Part shown: positions 1 through 9,696 of the stretch, piece after piece
How positions within the stretch are numbered: the first letter of the stretch is position 1
Layout of the letters: each line of letters opens with the position of its first letter
Origin: Chara braunii
Lineage: Eukaryota > Streptophyta > Charophyceae > Charales > Characeae
Assembly (NCBI GenBank): GCA_003427395.1
Contig: BFEA01000047.1
Coordinates: forward strand, 3,159,601-3,199,819
Length of the DNA stretch: 40,219 nt
Reading direction: 5' to 3'
Notes under the pieces: generated by a model
The model's input: the letters and a program-made list of their open reading frames with translations, nothing else
The model's database searches: none
What the model was told of the DNA's origin: nothing
Position numbers and translations under genes: made by a program

Positions 1-151
1 CTGAGTGCTGGCCACACTGAGGTAGGATAGTGGGATAGGGGGTGCGCTAGGAGTATTGACGTGAGGATGGGTTGGGAGGTGGTCTCATATTCCAGGACAC
101 CCGCGGCTCACACTTCCAGGTGATCACTGTGCACACACTGACTGGCCTCTA
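1..151. repeat. Interspersed repeat, copy 1 (partner at 21143-21300)
   Basis: This stretch matches 21143-21300 in order and orientation. Both contain a block reading CACACTGAGGTAGGATAG, then an 'agtattaacgtg/agtattgacgtg' block, and both end at 'GGCCTCTACAA'. The window cuts off the left end, so full length is unknown. No coding potential is visible. The family is not identified. The A-rich tract that follows copy 1 suggests a retroposed element with a 3' tail, but copy 2 has no such tail. Confidence 0.6.
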
Positions 152-162
152 CAAAAAAAAAA

Positions 163-202
<40 letters not shown>

Positions 203-215
203 AAAAGAAAAAAAG
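152..215. repeat. A-rich (GAAA)n microsatellite
   Basis: Twelve A residues followed by about ten GAAA units and a degenerate A-rich end. It directly follows the interspersed repeat and may be its expanded tail. From 216 to 743 I see no gene: only low-complexity AT pieces near 690-720 and short unsupported reading frames. Confidence 0.9.
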
Positions 216-743
216 TATGCAAACTGGTGCGGCTTACGGAATCGATAACCTTGCCCCCCTGAGCATGAACAATAACACAACCCCTAATACGGCAATAATA
301 GAAGGCTATGCTAGGAACATGGTGCCCGGGTTGGGTCAGAAGGGTTGTCTCAGACTCTCAGGTAAGACCTTGGTCAGGGTAGAACCGGTAGACACTGCCT
401 AGGGAAGGCTCTAAGGAATATTCACTGTCTGACCAACCTGGGCTGGTGCTCATAGCAAAAAAACAAAGAACGATCATGCTTGGCGACCGAAGTGCCCGTG
501 TGACAAGGCTTGCTCGATAGTGCTTCAACTAGGGCTGCGAGAGGTTTGTCCTGGCCTAGCGCTGGTGTCTGCAACCGCTGTCCGGTATACCCGAGATAGA
601 GTCAAACAAGTGCCCCTGTAGATGAGGAAGCAGAGGTTGCTAAGGAAGCAGAAAGATGACGTAGGTAGGGGTGGGTCCTGTGAGCACCCATATTAAAATA
701 AAATAAAAAAGATTAAAAAAATGTACGTGACAGCAGTCATGAT

Positions 744-777
744 CTTCTTCTTCTTCTTCTTCTTCTTCTTCTTCTTC
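744..777. repeat. (CTT)n microsatellite
   Basis: About eleven CTT units. On the minus strand this is (AAG)n lying directly downstream of the SINE-like copy at 781-893, so it is plausibly that element's simple-sequence 3' tail. Confidence 0.9.
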
Positions 778-780
778 CCA

Positions 781-893
781 AAGAGGGCTACATCACTAGG
801 GAAGGTGATAACAGCATCCTCCTCTAGTACGAGCGCCGGTCGCTCCAGTCTACTGCTGGGGAGCTTCACCCGCTGGAGCGTGTCCCTTTTGGT
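781..893 (-). mobile_element. A-tailed SINE-like element, family A, diverged copy
   Basis: The reverse complement aligns with the clearer copies at 20700-20849, 22962-23120 and 38780-38924. Shared landmarks are the 'GCTCTTATCACC' region (here ggtgataacagcatcc on plus), the 'AGCTCCCCACC' region (here ctggggagcttcaccc) and the head near 885. It is the most diverged copy in the window. The (CTT)n tract lies at its 3' side. From 894 to 1111 I recognise nothing further. Confidence 0.55.
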
Positions 894-1111
894 ACATTGA
901 GAATTGAGAACAATAGAAAAAGGGTGCTCTCATTCCTCGCAGAATTGACTGCCCCAGAGGAAACTGGGGGGTTCACTTAACAGGATGTAAGCTAGTACTA
1001 AGCTTTTGGTGGAATGATCACTGCTTCGTGCCTCTTCACCCATGTTGGGCGCCATAACCTGCAATATTGCCTAGCACAATACTTTTGCACACTCAGAGAA
1101 GCTCCACCCTT

Positions 1112-1385
1112 TCAGTCATAACCAAACCAGGATCTTGGGACTATGGCTGTAGCAGGAGGAGGAAAGGGATCCGGGAAGTCTAGTAATGAGCGCATTGGTA
1201 TGGAGGGATCCACCGTAGTCCAGTCTTCAAAGACCAATCTATAGTTCCTGCACAACTCCTCCTCATCCTCCCCCAAAGACCCATCCCACACACCCTTCCC
1301 CAGTTTCCCCCCCTGGTTCTCTCCAAGCCAGCTGCGGGTAAAGTTTTGGATATGTTTGCGAATTTCTGTTCGCAAGATATAAATT
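1112..1385 (-). pseudogene. LINE ORF2 extreme C-terminus, minus strand
   Basis: The minus-strand reading frame resembles the C-terminal tail of the plus-strand LINE at 3486-3770. Both have a W-[FL]-G core, a charged linker, an 'F..W T.VDP..P.R' block and a Phe/Pro-rich end. That places it after the zf-RVT domain of an L1-like ORF2. The rest of this element is absent: just beyond 1385 an oppositely oriented LINE fragment begins. It is either a strongly 5'-truncated insertion or a rearranged piece. The stop near 1112 may be the authentic ORF2 terminus. Confidence 0.55.
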
Positions 1386-1389
1386 GTAC

Positions 1390-3960
1390 TTTTCCTAATG
1401 GAGGCACTATCCGCCTAACATGAGACACAATAACGATCTCACCCGGATCAGGATTGCTGACATCCCCGAGGAAGCGGTGCCGATTTGCTCCCTGTTCGCG
1501 GACGACCTCACCATTATGGTGGAGGCAGAGGCACAAAACATGGAAGAAATTTGGGCCCTCATGAACCAATTTTGCAGGATCTCTGACATGACCGCTAACT
1601 GGGGGTAAAAGACATTTGGCTGGTGACTACACCACCAGGGGGGAAGGGCCCCTGAGAACCCGCCAATTACTTGGCTTCCCCCAGACGACCCTCTTAGAAT
1701 CCTAGGGGCGTTGGTTACAGCAAAGGGAAAGCCCGATGCTAACGATGAGAGGCTGGGGAGACCGGCACAAACCAAACTAGCGAGCTGGAACAATAAGCAT
1801 ACATCAATTTTCGGGCGGGCCCTTGTCATCAATAATGTGGTACTGGCCACCCTCTTGTATAAAGCCATCATACGGCCCATGAGCAATGAGGGACTCAAGG
1901 CGCTGAAGCAACAGTTGGCGGCCTTTCTATGGAGAGGAGACAGCGGCAACCCCCGCACCATTAGTCAAGTAGCATGCGAATCAGTGATCCAGCCCAAGGT
2001 CGGAGGAGGACTCGGAATAGTGGATCCCTCCACGCAGTTTCGGGCCCGCAGTCTTCGCGGGTTCCAACATCTCATTTTCACACCAGCCTCCCCATGGGTT
2101 CCCCTTGCTTTAGCACAGATCGTGGCCCTGGCCCCGGAGGCTCCACCAGAGATAGACCCTCTGGTATGGCTCGAGGACAAGTATTGGAGACTACCAAGAA
2201 GATACAGGAACGGTGACAGTGGATGAGCATTGGCTACGTCTCCTTCGAACATGGAGAAAACTGCCAATCCCCAATCGCTCGCTCCCGAAAAGGTGGGAGG
2301 AAGTTTTTAGGCAACCCTTGTCTGGTAATAGGCTAATCACGGACTCCCTCGACCGGGTGAGATGCAGCTCAGATCCCCCATGGAGGGTTTGGGTCAAGCA
2401 CGGGGTCCGGAGGGTGGGGGACCTCTAGGATGCGGCAGCTAGGGAATAGAAGAGTGCAGAAAGAATGCGCGGATGCCTGCGATATTGCCACCTAACAGAG
2501 TCAACAATGGAATAACTCATTGAAAGTCTTCCCCTTCAATGATACAAAACTCTTAAAAAGGGCCCTTGCCTAGAAGAAGGGGACTGGGTAGGAGTACCCG
2601 GTCAGGGAGCGCAAGTCGGTCGTGTGCATATTGTAAACCAAGAGCAAGTGTTGATCGAATGTTTCGTTGCCACGGGAAAGCACCACCTATAAGGGAGCCG
2701 AAAACCTTTTATTTGGAAAAATAGAAGGGAGGTATATCAGATCACAGTGATAAAAGAGGAGTTTATCGACCAATGGCCCAGATTGAGGATCTCCCCTTTG
2801 ATCTCGATGAGTGGTGGTGGTTGTGGAAAAAACATAAAATTTTGAAAAAGGGGGAAAAGGCGAAACCGGTGGCGCTAGCCACCCTAAAAACTAAGACAAT
2901 ATACCGAATGCTTAGACCAAGGCGCAAACTGAAAGATGTCGTAGAGGATAGATGGCAACGCCATCTTAATATAGATAGGGGGTTGCTCAAGCCCGTCCAG
3001 TGGTTCAGAGAGTATGGAAAGAGGGCGGCCAAAATCTCTGTCCTGCTGTGGCAAATCGCCCGCGGTTGTCTGCCGACCAACAACTGGTTAATTGACCACA
3101 CACACTTCGAATAGCAGGGAAGAGTACTTCCTTGGTGCCGAAGATGCCTCAAGAACTTCCCTGGCAAAAAACGCCCCAAAATAGTGGAACACATCTTCCT
3201 ACAGTGCCACATAATTGTTTTGCTGTGGCGATGGTGGGACAAAATTTGGCGGCATATCGTACCGGGTGCATCATGGCCATGGGACTAGAGGGCCATGCTA
3301 CTGGGACACTGCCCCCAGTTTCGAGGAAACACCTTTGAAGAGAATATGTATTGCCTAGGTAGGCGTTCCGTCCTGTGGGTAATATGGTGGAGAAGATGCA
3401 TCCTGGAATTGGAGGGGGCCTGGGTGGAAGATGGGGCAGTCACAAAATAACTACAACTTCTGATTCAGCATGAGATTACGGCCGAATGCGTCATGTTAAG
3501 GAAAAATTGAACCGCGCAAACACCAAGGTGGACATTGACAAAATCATCTCCCGGTTTTGTGAAGACTGGTTCGGAGGGAAACGGGAAGGATGGGTATCAA
3601 AAGTGAGTTGGGCAGGAGACAGGCGTGATCGACGACAGGCTCCACGACAAGATCATCATCAGGAGCATCTAAATTTGGAAAAGGATTACTCGCTGCATTT
3701 CCATGAATGGACAAAGGTGGATCCCAAAGAACCGTTACGACTTGCCCAAGAATTCAATGAGTCATTTTGCCCTATCCACTGTCCCTGGAGGAATGCCTGT
3801 GGGACGGTATCTAATCATCTAAGTGTCACCGGAGTCATTCGCTCATCCACCCTTGAGCATTTTTTCAGCACAAGCCTAAAAATACAATCAACCGTTGAGA
3901 ATCGACTGAGATTTTTTATGAACATGAGTTTAAACAGTACAATCAATTGTTGAGAATCGG
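1390..3960 (+). pseudogene. L1-like LINE ORF2: end of RT, thumb and zf-RVT domain
   Basis: Remnant of a non-LTR retrotransposon polymerase. In order: the RT catalytic FADD motif (about 1494-1505), the post-RT segment with a 'GRALVINNVVLATLLY' core (about 1818-1865), a hydrophobic LLRTWRKLP segment (about 2235), a 'LLWQIARGCLPTNNW' segment (about 3044-3088) and a zinc motif with CxxC (3148-3159) and H-x4-C (about 3199-3216). A charged C-terminal tail follows at 3486-3770. The frame is broken by TAA at 1606, TGA at 1624, a shift near 2210, TAG at 3112 and TAA near 3447, with another shift near 3500. Upstream RT motifs and the endonuclease are missing, so it is 5'-truncated and long dead. A near-repeat of about 22 bases occurs at roughly 3889 and 3939. 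I see nothing definite at 3960-4188. Confidence 0.85.
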
Positions 3961-4188
3961 CAACGGTTGATGGTCGGAAGGTGGGGAGACAACCATGAGG
4001 CCCGGTGCCCCCCCAGCCAAAGATGGCAACTTGTTTTTTTTTCCTCCCAGGCTACCGACGTCTACGGTTCACCTAAAGATACAAACCCTGCACAGTCAAT
4101 CCTCTGAGACCCAGGGCAATCAATGCTGGCAGGGCCCCAAAAACTTCAAATGATGACACACAAGAATTGATGTACTCAAAGATATATT

Positions 4189-4318
4189 CGTGGGACGTTG
4201 GACCCGGTTTCCAGCAGGTGATGCTCCCCACCAATAGATGGAGCGGTCCACTAGGCAAAGCCTCAATTCCGATGGTTCTCTTACCACCACTGAGATAGAG
4301 GTCTTGCACAAGGACCTT
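4189..4318 (+). mobile_element. A-tailed SINE-like element, family A
   Basis: Carries the head (ggacgttggacccggtttcc), the central AGCAGGTGATGCTCCCCACC block with 'AATAGATGGAG', and a weak version of the 'CTCTTACCACC' block. It ends at 'aggacctt' and runs into an AAT repeat. The GTTGGA/TCCAGC head arms can still pair through one T-G wobble. Confidence 0.7.
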
Positions 4319-4320
4319 AA

Positions 4321-4361
<41 letters not shown>
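4319..4361. repeat. (AAT)n microsatellite
   Basis: About fourteen AAT units between the plus-strand SINE-like element and the 3' flank of the minus-strand LINE fragment. It probably began as a retroposon tail. Nothing is recognised at 4362-4460 beyond possible LINE 3' UTR. Confidence 0.9.
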
Positions 4362-4363
<2 letters not shown>

Positions 4364-4460
4364 TGTACTTTTTCTTTTGTTTGTCCCCATCTCATTGAAA
4401 TCTCAATTTGGACCTGTTGTTTGATTGTACCAATAAAGTCAGACCCATCTAGCCTGCATC

Positions 4461-4836
4461 CTAAGTGCATCTCCTCATCCAGGTGGCCCGCATAACCGCC
4501 CTTCTTCCAATGGTGAAAAGGTTCTGCGTGAATTCTTCATAGGGTTTAGCCAACCAGAATTCTAGCATTATTGCCTTCCAGTCACAGGGACACTGAATCC
4601 CTGATGTCAGTTGACTCCAGATGTGATCCCACCACCTCCACAACCAGATAGTGTTGAGGCATTGCATAAATATAGGTTCTATGGTTTCAGGAATCGATCT
4701 ACTTGGGAAAGCAGACTTACAAAATTCGCACCAGCGAGCTGCTATCCCTTTTTGTTCCAGGGAGGATCTATCTAACTACCAATCATTTGTGGGCAAGCAG
4801 CGATGCTCAATTTGCCATTGATCCCACTGTCGAGCC
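4461..4836 (-). pseudogene. LINE ORF2 zf-RVT fragment, minus strand
   Basis: On the minus strand the translation shows 'HRCLPTNDW', then a CxxC (WCEFC) and 'IEPIFMQC', then 'IWLWRWWDHIW' and 'GRRAVM'. These align with the zf-RVT region of the plus-strand LINE at 3060-3420, so it is the same LINE family. One stop (TAG) follows the NDW segment. The His of the usual EHxFLxC motif reads as Pro here. The 5' end of the fragment coincides with the start of the 570-bp direct repeat at 4837, so that repeat or its parent element may have cut the LINE. Confidence 0.8.
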
Positions 4837-5402
4837 AGAAACCCTGACAAGGGTATCTGCCCGGTGTTTTTAAATGTCGAATGATGTCCGACTTAGTAAA
4901 TGGTTATCCGGGCTTCTTAACTTGATGAGACTGACGTTTGTCAGAAGTTCATTCAGACCTGACCTATGACTGAGAAACTAAAAGTTTTCAAGCTTTAGAC
5001 GCTTGTGGCTTCCGAGAGTAATGGCAGTAACCGGAAGTGCTTCACTTGTCGAGGCCGCAGAGGTATGCGGACATGAGAACATTAAAAGCTAGACCTATTC
5101 TAGCAGTCGCGCAATTCAAGGCCCAAGTAGGCTAAAAAGAGGGATGCGCCGGATATGGGACCGTGGCGCGGGAGGAATATAAAGTTTGTTTTTTTTTTTC
5201 CTGGACCCGTAGGGTTTGATTTCGAGCCAGGGGGCCGACAGGCCGGTACCGAGGTCTACCCGGTTAGGTGACCAGTTAAGCCGTAGTCACGCGGACAACA
5301 TGCGGGGCAGGGCCAACAAGCGAGGTCTGCAAGGCCTTCGGCTGGTAGAGCCTGCAAGGCCAAAGGCAGGCAGGGCCTGCAAAGCCACAGGCAGGAGGGA
5401 TG
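4837..5402 (+). repeat. Direct repeat copy 1, about 570 bp (LTR-like)
   Basis: Collinear with 12000-12572, from CAGAAACCCTGACAAGGG to the shared end GCAGGAGGGATG. Landmarks in both: 'GGTATCTGCCCGGTG', 'AAGTGCTTCACT', a TATA-like 'GGAATATAAAG' followed by poly(T), 'TTCGATTTCGAGCCAGGGGGC' split by few differences, and at the 3' end tandem units around CTGCAAGGCC. Same orientation, 7.16 kb apart, which is LTR-like geometry. However, no TG...CA ends, primer-binding site or polypurine tract are evident, so LTR status is an inference. Confidence 0.75.
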
Positions 5403-5530
5403 CCAGGGCTAAGCTCTTCTTATAGAAGGGTTTCTCCTATGATTGTTGTGATAGGAGCTAGCCTAGTAGGTACCGATGCCAGACTTTCGTCTGCCAGATA
5501 TCGGGATCAAACCCAGTCGGACGCATCCTA
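5403..5530. other. Stem-loop cluster S1
   Basis: Three consecutive perfect or near-perfect stem-loops. CTTCT(5416-5420)/AGAAG(5424-5428) has a 3-nt loop. CTCCTAT(5434-5440)/ATAGGAG(5451-5457) has a 10-nt loop. CAGAC(5480-5484)/GTCTG(5489-5493) is nested inside CCGAT(5473-5477)/ATCGG(5500-5504). No coding potential is recognised. Confidence 0.6.
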
Positions 5531-5546
5531 CTCGGCCTTTGGAGCT

Positions 5547-5640
5547 GCCCATCCTGATCGCTGCCGGCGCGGTTGATTCCGACCGTTCGATCGTGAAGAT
5601 CGAGCGGCCGAGAATCAGCCGTGAAGATCAGCATGGCACT
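5547..5640. other. Long nested stem-loop S2
   Basis: An extended hairpin built from stacked arms: CTGATC(5554-5559)/GATCAG(5626-5631), GGTTGATTC(5571-5579)/GAATCAGCC(5612-5620, one G-T wobble), CCG(5583-5585)/CGG(5605-5607), CGATC(5588-5592)/GATCG(5598-5602), with loop GTGAA. The interruptions are small. This is the longest folded unit in the block. Confidence 0.65.
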
Positions 5641-5651
5641 GTGCAAGGATG

Positions 5652-5706
5652 ACACGCATAAATCGAGAAACATTGCGAGTCCTTCAGGACTCGAACTAAT
5701 GCGTGT
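5652..5706. other. Nested stem-loop S3
   Basis: Outer perfect arms ACACGCAT (5652-5659) and ATGCGTGT (5699-5706) enclose a perfect inner hairpin CGAGTCC (5676-5682), loop TTCA, GGACTCG (5687-5693). Confidence 0.65.
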
Positions 5707-5757
5707 ATTTCAACAAGTTCGTGGGTGTGCTGCAGTGGCGCTTGGAGACTCAGACGA

Positions 5758-5844
5758 CTGTTGGCTTACGCCAACGGATTAAAAAAAAAAAAAACTAAAC
5801 TAAGTGAAGCGCCACATGGCGCATACCGAAGTGTCTGGGCACTT
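5758..5844. other. Stem-loop cluster S4 around a poly(A) tract
   Basis: CTGTTGGC(5758-5765)/GCCAACGG(5770-5777), loop TTAC, with one wobble. Then A14 at about 5781-5794. Then GCGCC(5809-5813)/GGCGC(5818-5822), loop ACAT, and AAGTG(5829-5833)/CACTT(5840-5844). A T-rich tract with repeated 'TTTTAGATT' follows at 5908-6048. Confidence 0.6.
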
Positions 5845-6053
5845 TAGTCCCCAGTAGACGTGACAGCGGTCGTGAAAACGGACGACTATTTTGATAAGCA
5901 AGGTAAGTTCTTTTTTTTCTTTTCTTCTTTTAAGACTTTTTATGAATTCTGCTTTTAGATTTGTTCTAGATTTTCCTTATTTAAATTTCTTTTTAGATTC
6001 TTTAATTTCTTTTAGATTTCTTTTTCTTTCTTATTCATGATTTTCCTAGAGTA

Positions 6054-6075
6054 CCCGTTCGTTTCGACGAACGGG
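6054..6075. other. Perfect 9-bp stem with TTCG tetraloop
   Basis: CCCGTTCGT (6054-6062), loop TTCG (6063-6066), ACGAACGGG (6067-6075). UUCG loops are unusually stable in RNA, although the closing pair here is T-A rather than the classic C-G. Confidence 0.75.
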
Positions 6076-6157
6076 CTGGGACAACTATCTACAGGGAAAA
6101 CAAAAATGAACGAATCTACTACTATAACATGAGACTATACACTACTGCACTTGTAGG

Positions 6158-6263
6158 TGTGTGTGTGTGTGTGGGTGAGACAAGACCCTTGCCTGTTTGC
6201 AGGAGTCGTCGATGACGAGCAACACGCCAGCCAACAGGAAAATTTTCAAGCTCGTGGCTGGCG
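6158..6263. other. (GT)n tract and two stem-loops
   Basis: A short (GT)8 run near 6158-6173 is followed by TCGTC(6206-6210)/GACGA(6214-6218) with a 3-nt loop, and by perfect 9-bp arms CGCCAGCCA (6225-6233) / TGGCTGGCG (6255-6263). The loop of the latter contains the palindrome GAAAATTTTC (6238-6247). Confidence 0.6.
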
Positions 6264-6370
6264 CTCAGGGTACTTTCATTGATAGGATGAGCAAAATTGA
6301 TTGAATCTGCCAATAGTGCAGAGTAACATACATCGTCGTTTTGTGGTCTTCCCCCTCCCTTGTTCCTATG

Positions 6371-6444
6371 CCAATGGGCGAAAGTCTGCGCCCGTTCGCT
6401 TGAAGAACGGCCTGCAGACCGTTACCCGTCCCTAGCGCCATTGG
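6371..6444. other. Three-tier nested stem-loop
   Basis: Outer arms CCAATGGGCG (6371-6380) and CGCCATTGG (6436-6444, one base shorter). Middle arms GTCTGC (6384-6389) and GCAGAC (6414-6419). Inner arms CCGTTC (6392-6397) and GAACGG (6405-6410) with a 7-nt loop. Confidence 0.65.
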
Positions 6445-6604
6445 AGCCCAGGTATGGGTGCGCGGGGCAGGGGAAAAGAAGCCCCAGCTGAGTTTGACTC
6501 TTGTTCGACCCTGTGAAATGACCCCGCCCCTTTTGCTGCTAAGCAATGGGTTGGCCTCCTCACAGGGAAACGAGGGGATGAGGGGGGAAAAAACTAAGCA
6601 ACGA

Positions 6605-6895
6605 CCACATATGTGGCCGCGGTTGGTGGTTAGGTGCAGGTGTGAATATGTGCTGCACCTGTTCGATTTTTGAACAGGCTACATCAATTTTGGCTGGGTA
6701 TAGCCATTTCCTGAAGCATGGGTCAGGGAAAATGGCCAGATGCTTCTGGAATTGGCAGACCCTGGTTCCCCTAGGGGAACATGAATGATTCTGACCCTTG
6801 ATCGCAGGTCCAGATCAAGGGCTCAGAACAACTACATTTTTTGGTTGTGGGCAAAGCCGCTGCCCACATGCCTTTGGCTGACTATAGAAGTCAGC
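6605..6895. other. Dense array of eight hairpins or palindromes
   Basis: In order: palindrome CCACATATGTGG (6605-6616); AGGTGCAG/CTGCACCT (6632-6639, 6653-6660); CCTGTTC/GAACAGG (6658-6664, 6672-6678); TGGCT/AGCCA (6691-6695, 6702-6706); TTCCTGAAGCAT/ATGCTTCTGGAA (6708-6719, 6740-6751, one mismatch); palindrome GTTCCCCTAGGGGAAC (6765-6780); CCCTTGATC/GATCAAGGG (6795-6803, 6813-6821) extended by TCTGA/TCAGA; GTGGGCA/TGCCCAC (6847-6853, 6861-6867) and GCTGACT/AGTCAGC (6877-6883, 6889-6895). Nearly every base lies in or between arms. Confidence 0.65.
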
Positions 6896-7254
6896 TCCCC
6901 ACCCAGCAGCCTCACACTTGTGGCAGTGACGCTGGGCCATTCACTTAAGTGTATGTTGACTGGCTGCTACTGTGGGGCGGTGCTGCCGGAGAGGAGGAAG
7001 TGTTGCTGGTAGAGGAGAAGGGAGGCAGTCATAGCCGAGGCTGGGAGCTCACTGTCCCACCTCTGCGTTGGTGCCGCGACTGGTAGGCTGCGTTGGGGGT
7101 TAGGCTATGTGGTGAACGGCACGCGTTGGGGATATGTTGCCGGATTTACCGCGCAAAGTTGACTTTTGTGTGTATGGAGAGATGCTGCCCGTTCGACGGT
7201 GCAATAATCGCGGCATTTTTCAGGGGTTATGCTATCGAAATCTTGGCTCGGTGG

Positions 7255-7435
7255 CAACCTTTTCTTTTGAGGGGGAAGTGCTGCCATTTTTTTTTTTTGG
7301 CATTGCAGCAGCAGCACTTTCAGCGGAAGTGCTACCTTTTTTTTGGCATGGCGGCTGCAACACTTTCAGTGGAAGCGGTACCTTTTTTTGGTACGGCGGC
7401 AGCAACACTGTCAGTGGGAAAGTGTTGCTCGATGA
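7255..7435. repeat. Tandem repeat with T-runs, about three units
   Basis: Units consist of 'aagtgctgcc/aagtgctacc', a run of 7-12 T, 'ggca..gc.gc', then 'gcaacacttTCAG'. They open several reading frames of 60-175 codons whose translations only echo the repeat, so I do not call a protein. The surrounding 6900-8050 is GC-rich, with many GTG and GCTG motifs and no recognisable gene. Confidence 0.6.
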
Positions 7436-8080
7436 GCCTCGATCAGTGGCGCGGCAACGACAGTGTATCCAGTGGGATTATGCTGCCGAAATTAGCGGCG
7501 ACATCGACATTATTTGTGTTGGGGTTATGTTGTCCGGTTGGAGGCACGTCGGCGACACTATTGTGAGGGAAAATGCTGCGAATTTTTTGCGTCACAGTGG
7601 AGGCGGTTTTTTTTTGTGTGATCTGGCGGTGGTGCTGCGGGGCAGCCATCATATCGGTTGATGGTGTGACAAGCGGTGGTCCACCGTTGTGTGTTTTGTG
7701 GCACTAGTGCACATTAGAAACCATGCGGTATTGGTGTGTGGAGCGGCGGCGCGGCATGGAGTGAGTGCACACAATGATTGTTGGAGCTTGCAGCACCTGT
7801 GGTTTTCACCGCGGACCACCTTTATTTTTTTTACTGCATGCGGAGCGAGCGGTTTTGAGTGGTGTGGGACCGCCCAAGACCAGTTGAGACCATTTTGGGA
7901 CTAGGTGATCATTTTGGGACTAGGTGAAACTAAGTTTTGAGATCGGAACCGGGCATGTTGGTATGGCCATTGTGAGCAGACGTAGTGATTTGAGGCGGTG
8001 AGGATTTGCGGTTGATTGGAACTATCTGTGGTGGACTAGATACCGTTGGGACTGTCGTGGGACCATGTAGGTTTCGTAAG

Positions 8081-8307
8081 TGAGAACACCCTCCTCGAGG
8101 GTTATCTCGCTTCGGTCCTTGTGGGTGTCTGCTTAGTGTCCTTGTGGACACTTAAGGAGGACGCAGACCATCTTTAAGAGACAACCACAATTTTTGAGTT
8201 GTGTGGCCAATCTCTTTGGGAGTATTACCTCGGCTTTCTTTAGTGAGCCGATGCAAACTTCACTCAAGGTCAGTTGATTGACTCAGATTTTCTTCCACAC
8301 CTGTGTG
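8081..8307. other. Stem-loop cluster S5
   Basis: ACCCTC/GAGGGT (8088-8093, 8097-8102, 3-nt loop). GTCTGC(8127-8132)/GCAGAC(8163-8168) encloses GTGTCC(8136-8141)/GGACAC(8146-8151), loop TTGT. TCGGCT/AGCCGA (8230-8235, 8246-8251). CACAC/GTGTG (8296-8300, 8303-8307). From 8310 to 9300 the sequence is less structured. A 112-codon reading frame at 8367-8705 shows no family resemblance. Confidence 0.55.
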
Positions 8308-9351
8308 AACCCACACTTTGCTTGATTCTGTTCATTGAATGTTTGTTGAAAAGGTAGAGGAAAGTTGTGCGAGTCATGTATGTGAATGAAAAGTCTGACT
8401 CGAGTATGAGAATGTACTATTTTCTTTTGAACGTGTTTTCTTTGTATGTTGTGCAGGTAGGTAGAAGGATGCTTGCGAAGGAGATTGATTATGCCTTTTG
8501 GAGAAAAGGAAAAGGATTGTCTTCTTTTTACTTCTCACCTGCTTGCATGTCCAAAATGATTCGTTGTTTTGAAAAACTTTGGTTCTGTGAGTACTGTGAA
8601 ACGAATTCGATTGAAATGAAGCACATAAGGTTAGATAGACTTAGCTTTTTCCCAAGAATTGACCCTCTTTATTCCGAATGGACTTATCTACCTATACTTG
8701 TCTAAATGATTTTCATTTCTATCTCCTTTGAATACCCTTGCCTAAGTTATTTTGAACTTTCAAAGACAAGGACAATCAAAACTTACATGCGGTGGACGCA
8801 TTCTTTCTCTCTGGGAAGCATCCAAGGCAGGGGTTTGTATGCTTTTGGAGCCGGCCCTGTTATCGACTTGGAGTGGACCCGATTCTTCGAGGGTGGTACC
8901 TTGCCGACTCGGTGATGATGGCCCAACCTTTGAGATCCAAGTCTTCAGGCTCAGGCGAGGGGAAGGAGTATCCACAGACCACTTCCTTGAGGGTTGGGGG
9001 TGTGACGACGTAGAGTTGGCAAACCCTCGCCGAGTCCTAGGCGACGTGGGGACTGGTTTAATGTCCTTGCAGGTGATCACCTTATGTGTCACCGTTAAAT
9101 GAAAAGTTGGAGACATAAGAAACTCCAACTTGTAAGAAGGGGTAGATAATAAAGATGATGGTTCTCTTTGCGCAATGATAACGATTGCGGTTTTGTTTTG
9201 AGTAATTCGAGGAAAGGGAAAAGTAATTATTGTCCAGGAGGACAAAGCAACCAACAAAATTTTTATTCGCTAAATAATACTTTTCCCCCAAGCAAGTTGC
9301 AAATGGTACGGAGGTGTGGTCGAACCGAGAGTTCAAACTTCGGTCAGGAAC

Positions 9352-9442
9352 CAGATCACTTGTTGATCTGCATGGTAGCAATGAAATTTACTTGCAGAAG
9401 TCATTCCCGACAGGGTTTAGTAGGCGTTGATGGACTAAACCC
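9352..9442. other. Two perfect stem-loops
   Basis: CAGATCA (9352-9358), loop of 5, TGATCTG (9364-9370). GGGTTTAGT (9413-9421), loop of 12, ACTAAACCC (9434-9442). Confidence 0.65.
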
Positions 9443-9510
9443 TAAGTCAAAGAGGTAGGTCGTCCTTTCCTAATCTTTCGTCAATATTGAGCCTCCGCCT
9501 CGGAAGCGGC

Positions 9511-9520
9511 GGTATAAAAG
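9511..9520 (+). promoter_or_regulatory. Possible TATA box
   Basis: The sequence GGTATAAAAG lies just after a GC-rich stretch, in a consensus TATA context on the plus strand. If used, the transcript would begin roughly 30 bases downstream and run into the branched structure at 9697-9821. There is no other evidence of a promoter. Confidence 0.3.
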
Positions 9521-9696
9521 TCTCCTTCGTCATATAGGTTGGAAAAAATAATTTTGGCAGACCATCTCATCAAGTCAAAAATCATGTCTTGTGTGATTTG
9601 ATAAAAACTATATTGATTTCATTTATTTTGTGATAAGAGAATTATAAAGAGACTAGGATTATTTTATGGGTTTCACGTTTGGTTGAGACCGTCCTA

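Noticed and set aside
4837-5402. Hammerhead ribozyme (retrozyme-type LTR)
   Set aside because: Looked for the CTGATGA...GAAA core. Only partial look-alikes such as CTTGATGAG were found, and the arms do not close.
7134-7661. 175-codon reading frame
   Set aside because: Its sequence mirrors the T-run tandem repeat at 7255-7435, and two frames are open in parallel. This is a repeat artefact.
8367-8705. 112-codon plus-strand reading frame in the non-coding block
   Set aside because: No domain, no family resemblance, and ordinary length for chance in this composition.
9312-9350. tRNA-like B box (gagttcaaacttc)
   Set aside because: No A box at the right distance, and the bases are better explained by a local hairpin.
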